Assembly: GCA_024763495.1 (NCBI GenBank)
Contig: JANTFJ010000219.1
Location: forward strand, 1-5,136
Direction of reading: 5' to 3'
DNA from: Desulfobulbaceae bacterium
GTDB lineage: Bacteria > Desulfobacterota > Desulfobulbia > Desulfobulbales > SURF-16
DNA: 5,136 nucleotides
The position numbers were made by a program, and so were the translations under genes. Positions within the stretch are counted from its first letter, which is position 1. Each line of letters begins with the position of its first letter. Shown piece after piece: positions 5,022 through 5,136 of this stretch. The notes below the pieces were generated by a model, which saw nothing but the letters and a program-made list of their open reading frames with translations, had not been told where the DNA came from and did no database searches.

Positions 5022-5051
5022 CTGAAATCATAGGGTGGGAGTATTATTTTT

Positions 5052-5101
5052 AACCTGTAAGCAAAAAAGATTTAAACTTTTTTTGCTTACAGGTTATTTT
5101 T
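5052..5101 (+). terminator. Long hairpin with T-run, terminator-like
   Basis: AACCTGTAAGCAAAAAAG (5052-5069) is complementary to 5077-5095 over its full length apart from one extra T, with a 7-nt ATTTAAA loop. It is followed by ATTTTT (5096-5101). The T-run lies on the plus-strand side, so it would stop transcription coming from the left, for example read-through of the adhesin gene, and insulate the promoter that follows. It may also be a palindromic repeat unit. Confidence 0.6.
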
Positions 5102-5102
5102 G

Positions 5103-5130
5103 TTTACATTGATCCGGGTGGTGTTATAAT
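5103..5130 (+). promoter_or_regulatory. Sigma-70-type promoter reading out of the window
   Basis: TTTACA (5103-5108) matches the -35 consensus at five of six positions, and TATAAT (5125-5130) is a perfect -10, with a 16-bp spacer. It starts just after the hairpin and points to a plus-strand gene beyond position 5136. Confidence 0.65.
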
Positions 5131-5136
5131 GGGAAT

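Noticed and set aside
4725..5053. Frames at 4725-4922 (minus) and 4850-5053 (plus)
   Set aside because: Both overlap the more protein-like small gene at 4786-4965. The first runs across the terminator and the products are irregular.

Overview
The window looks like a bacterial chromosome segment of moderate GC from a Gram-negative, probably deltaproteobacterial lineage (Desulfobacterota, Desulfuromonadia/Geobacter-Pelobacter type). This assignment is inferred from three things seen together: GEMM-I (cyclic di-GMP) riboswitch sequences in tandem, a textbook sigma-54 promoter, and a large secreted protein combining fibronectin III, cadherin-like and calcium-binding repeats. It rests on family knowledge and has not been tested by a search.

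Layout. Positions 1-314 hold the open 3' end of an unrecognised gene whose last third is built on a degenerate 51-bp in-frame repeat. Its stop overlaps the start of a small conserved-type hypothetical gene (311-682, +). Positions 683-1150 carry no gene, but contain an inverted relative of the 51-bp repeat at about 1017-1075. A sigma-54 -24/-12 promoter at 1151-1166 starts a leader of about 510 nt. That leader contains three tandem ~161-bp units, each with a GEMM-I aptamer sequence, expression platform, Shine-Dalgarno and the first codons of a signal peptide. Only the third unit has a complete aptamer; the first two share the same 42-nt internal deletion and lead into micro-ORFs of 13 and 19 codons. 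The third unit runs directly into the 1004-residue secreted protein (1687-4701, +), followed by a strong intrinsic terminator (4731-4758). Beyond it lie a small convergent gene (4786-4965, -), a motif resembling those near REP-associated transposases (5004-5021), a long perfect-stem hairpin (5052-5095) and a sigma-70-type promoter (5103-5130) for a gene outside the window.

How it works together (inference). Sigma-54 and its activator would turn on the leader, and cyclic di-GMP sensed by the intact third aptamer would decide whether the Shine-Dalgarno is free. The product is a predicted cell-surface or extracellular adhesin with two copies of a three-part beta-rich module resembling H-type lectin repeats, separated by an aspartate-rich calcium-binding stretch. 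The most unusual point is the leader: a regulatory unit triplicated together with its start codons, in which two of the three riboswitches have lost the ligand-closing half.
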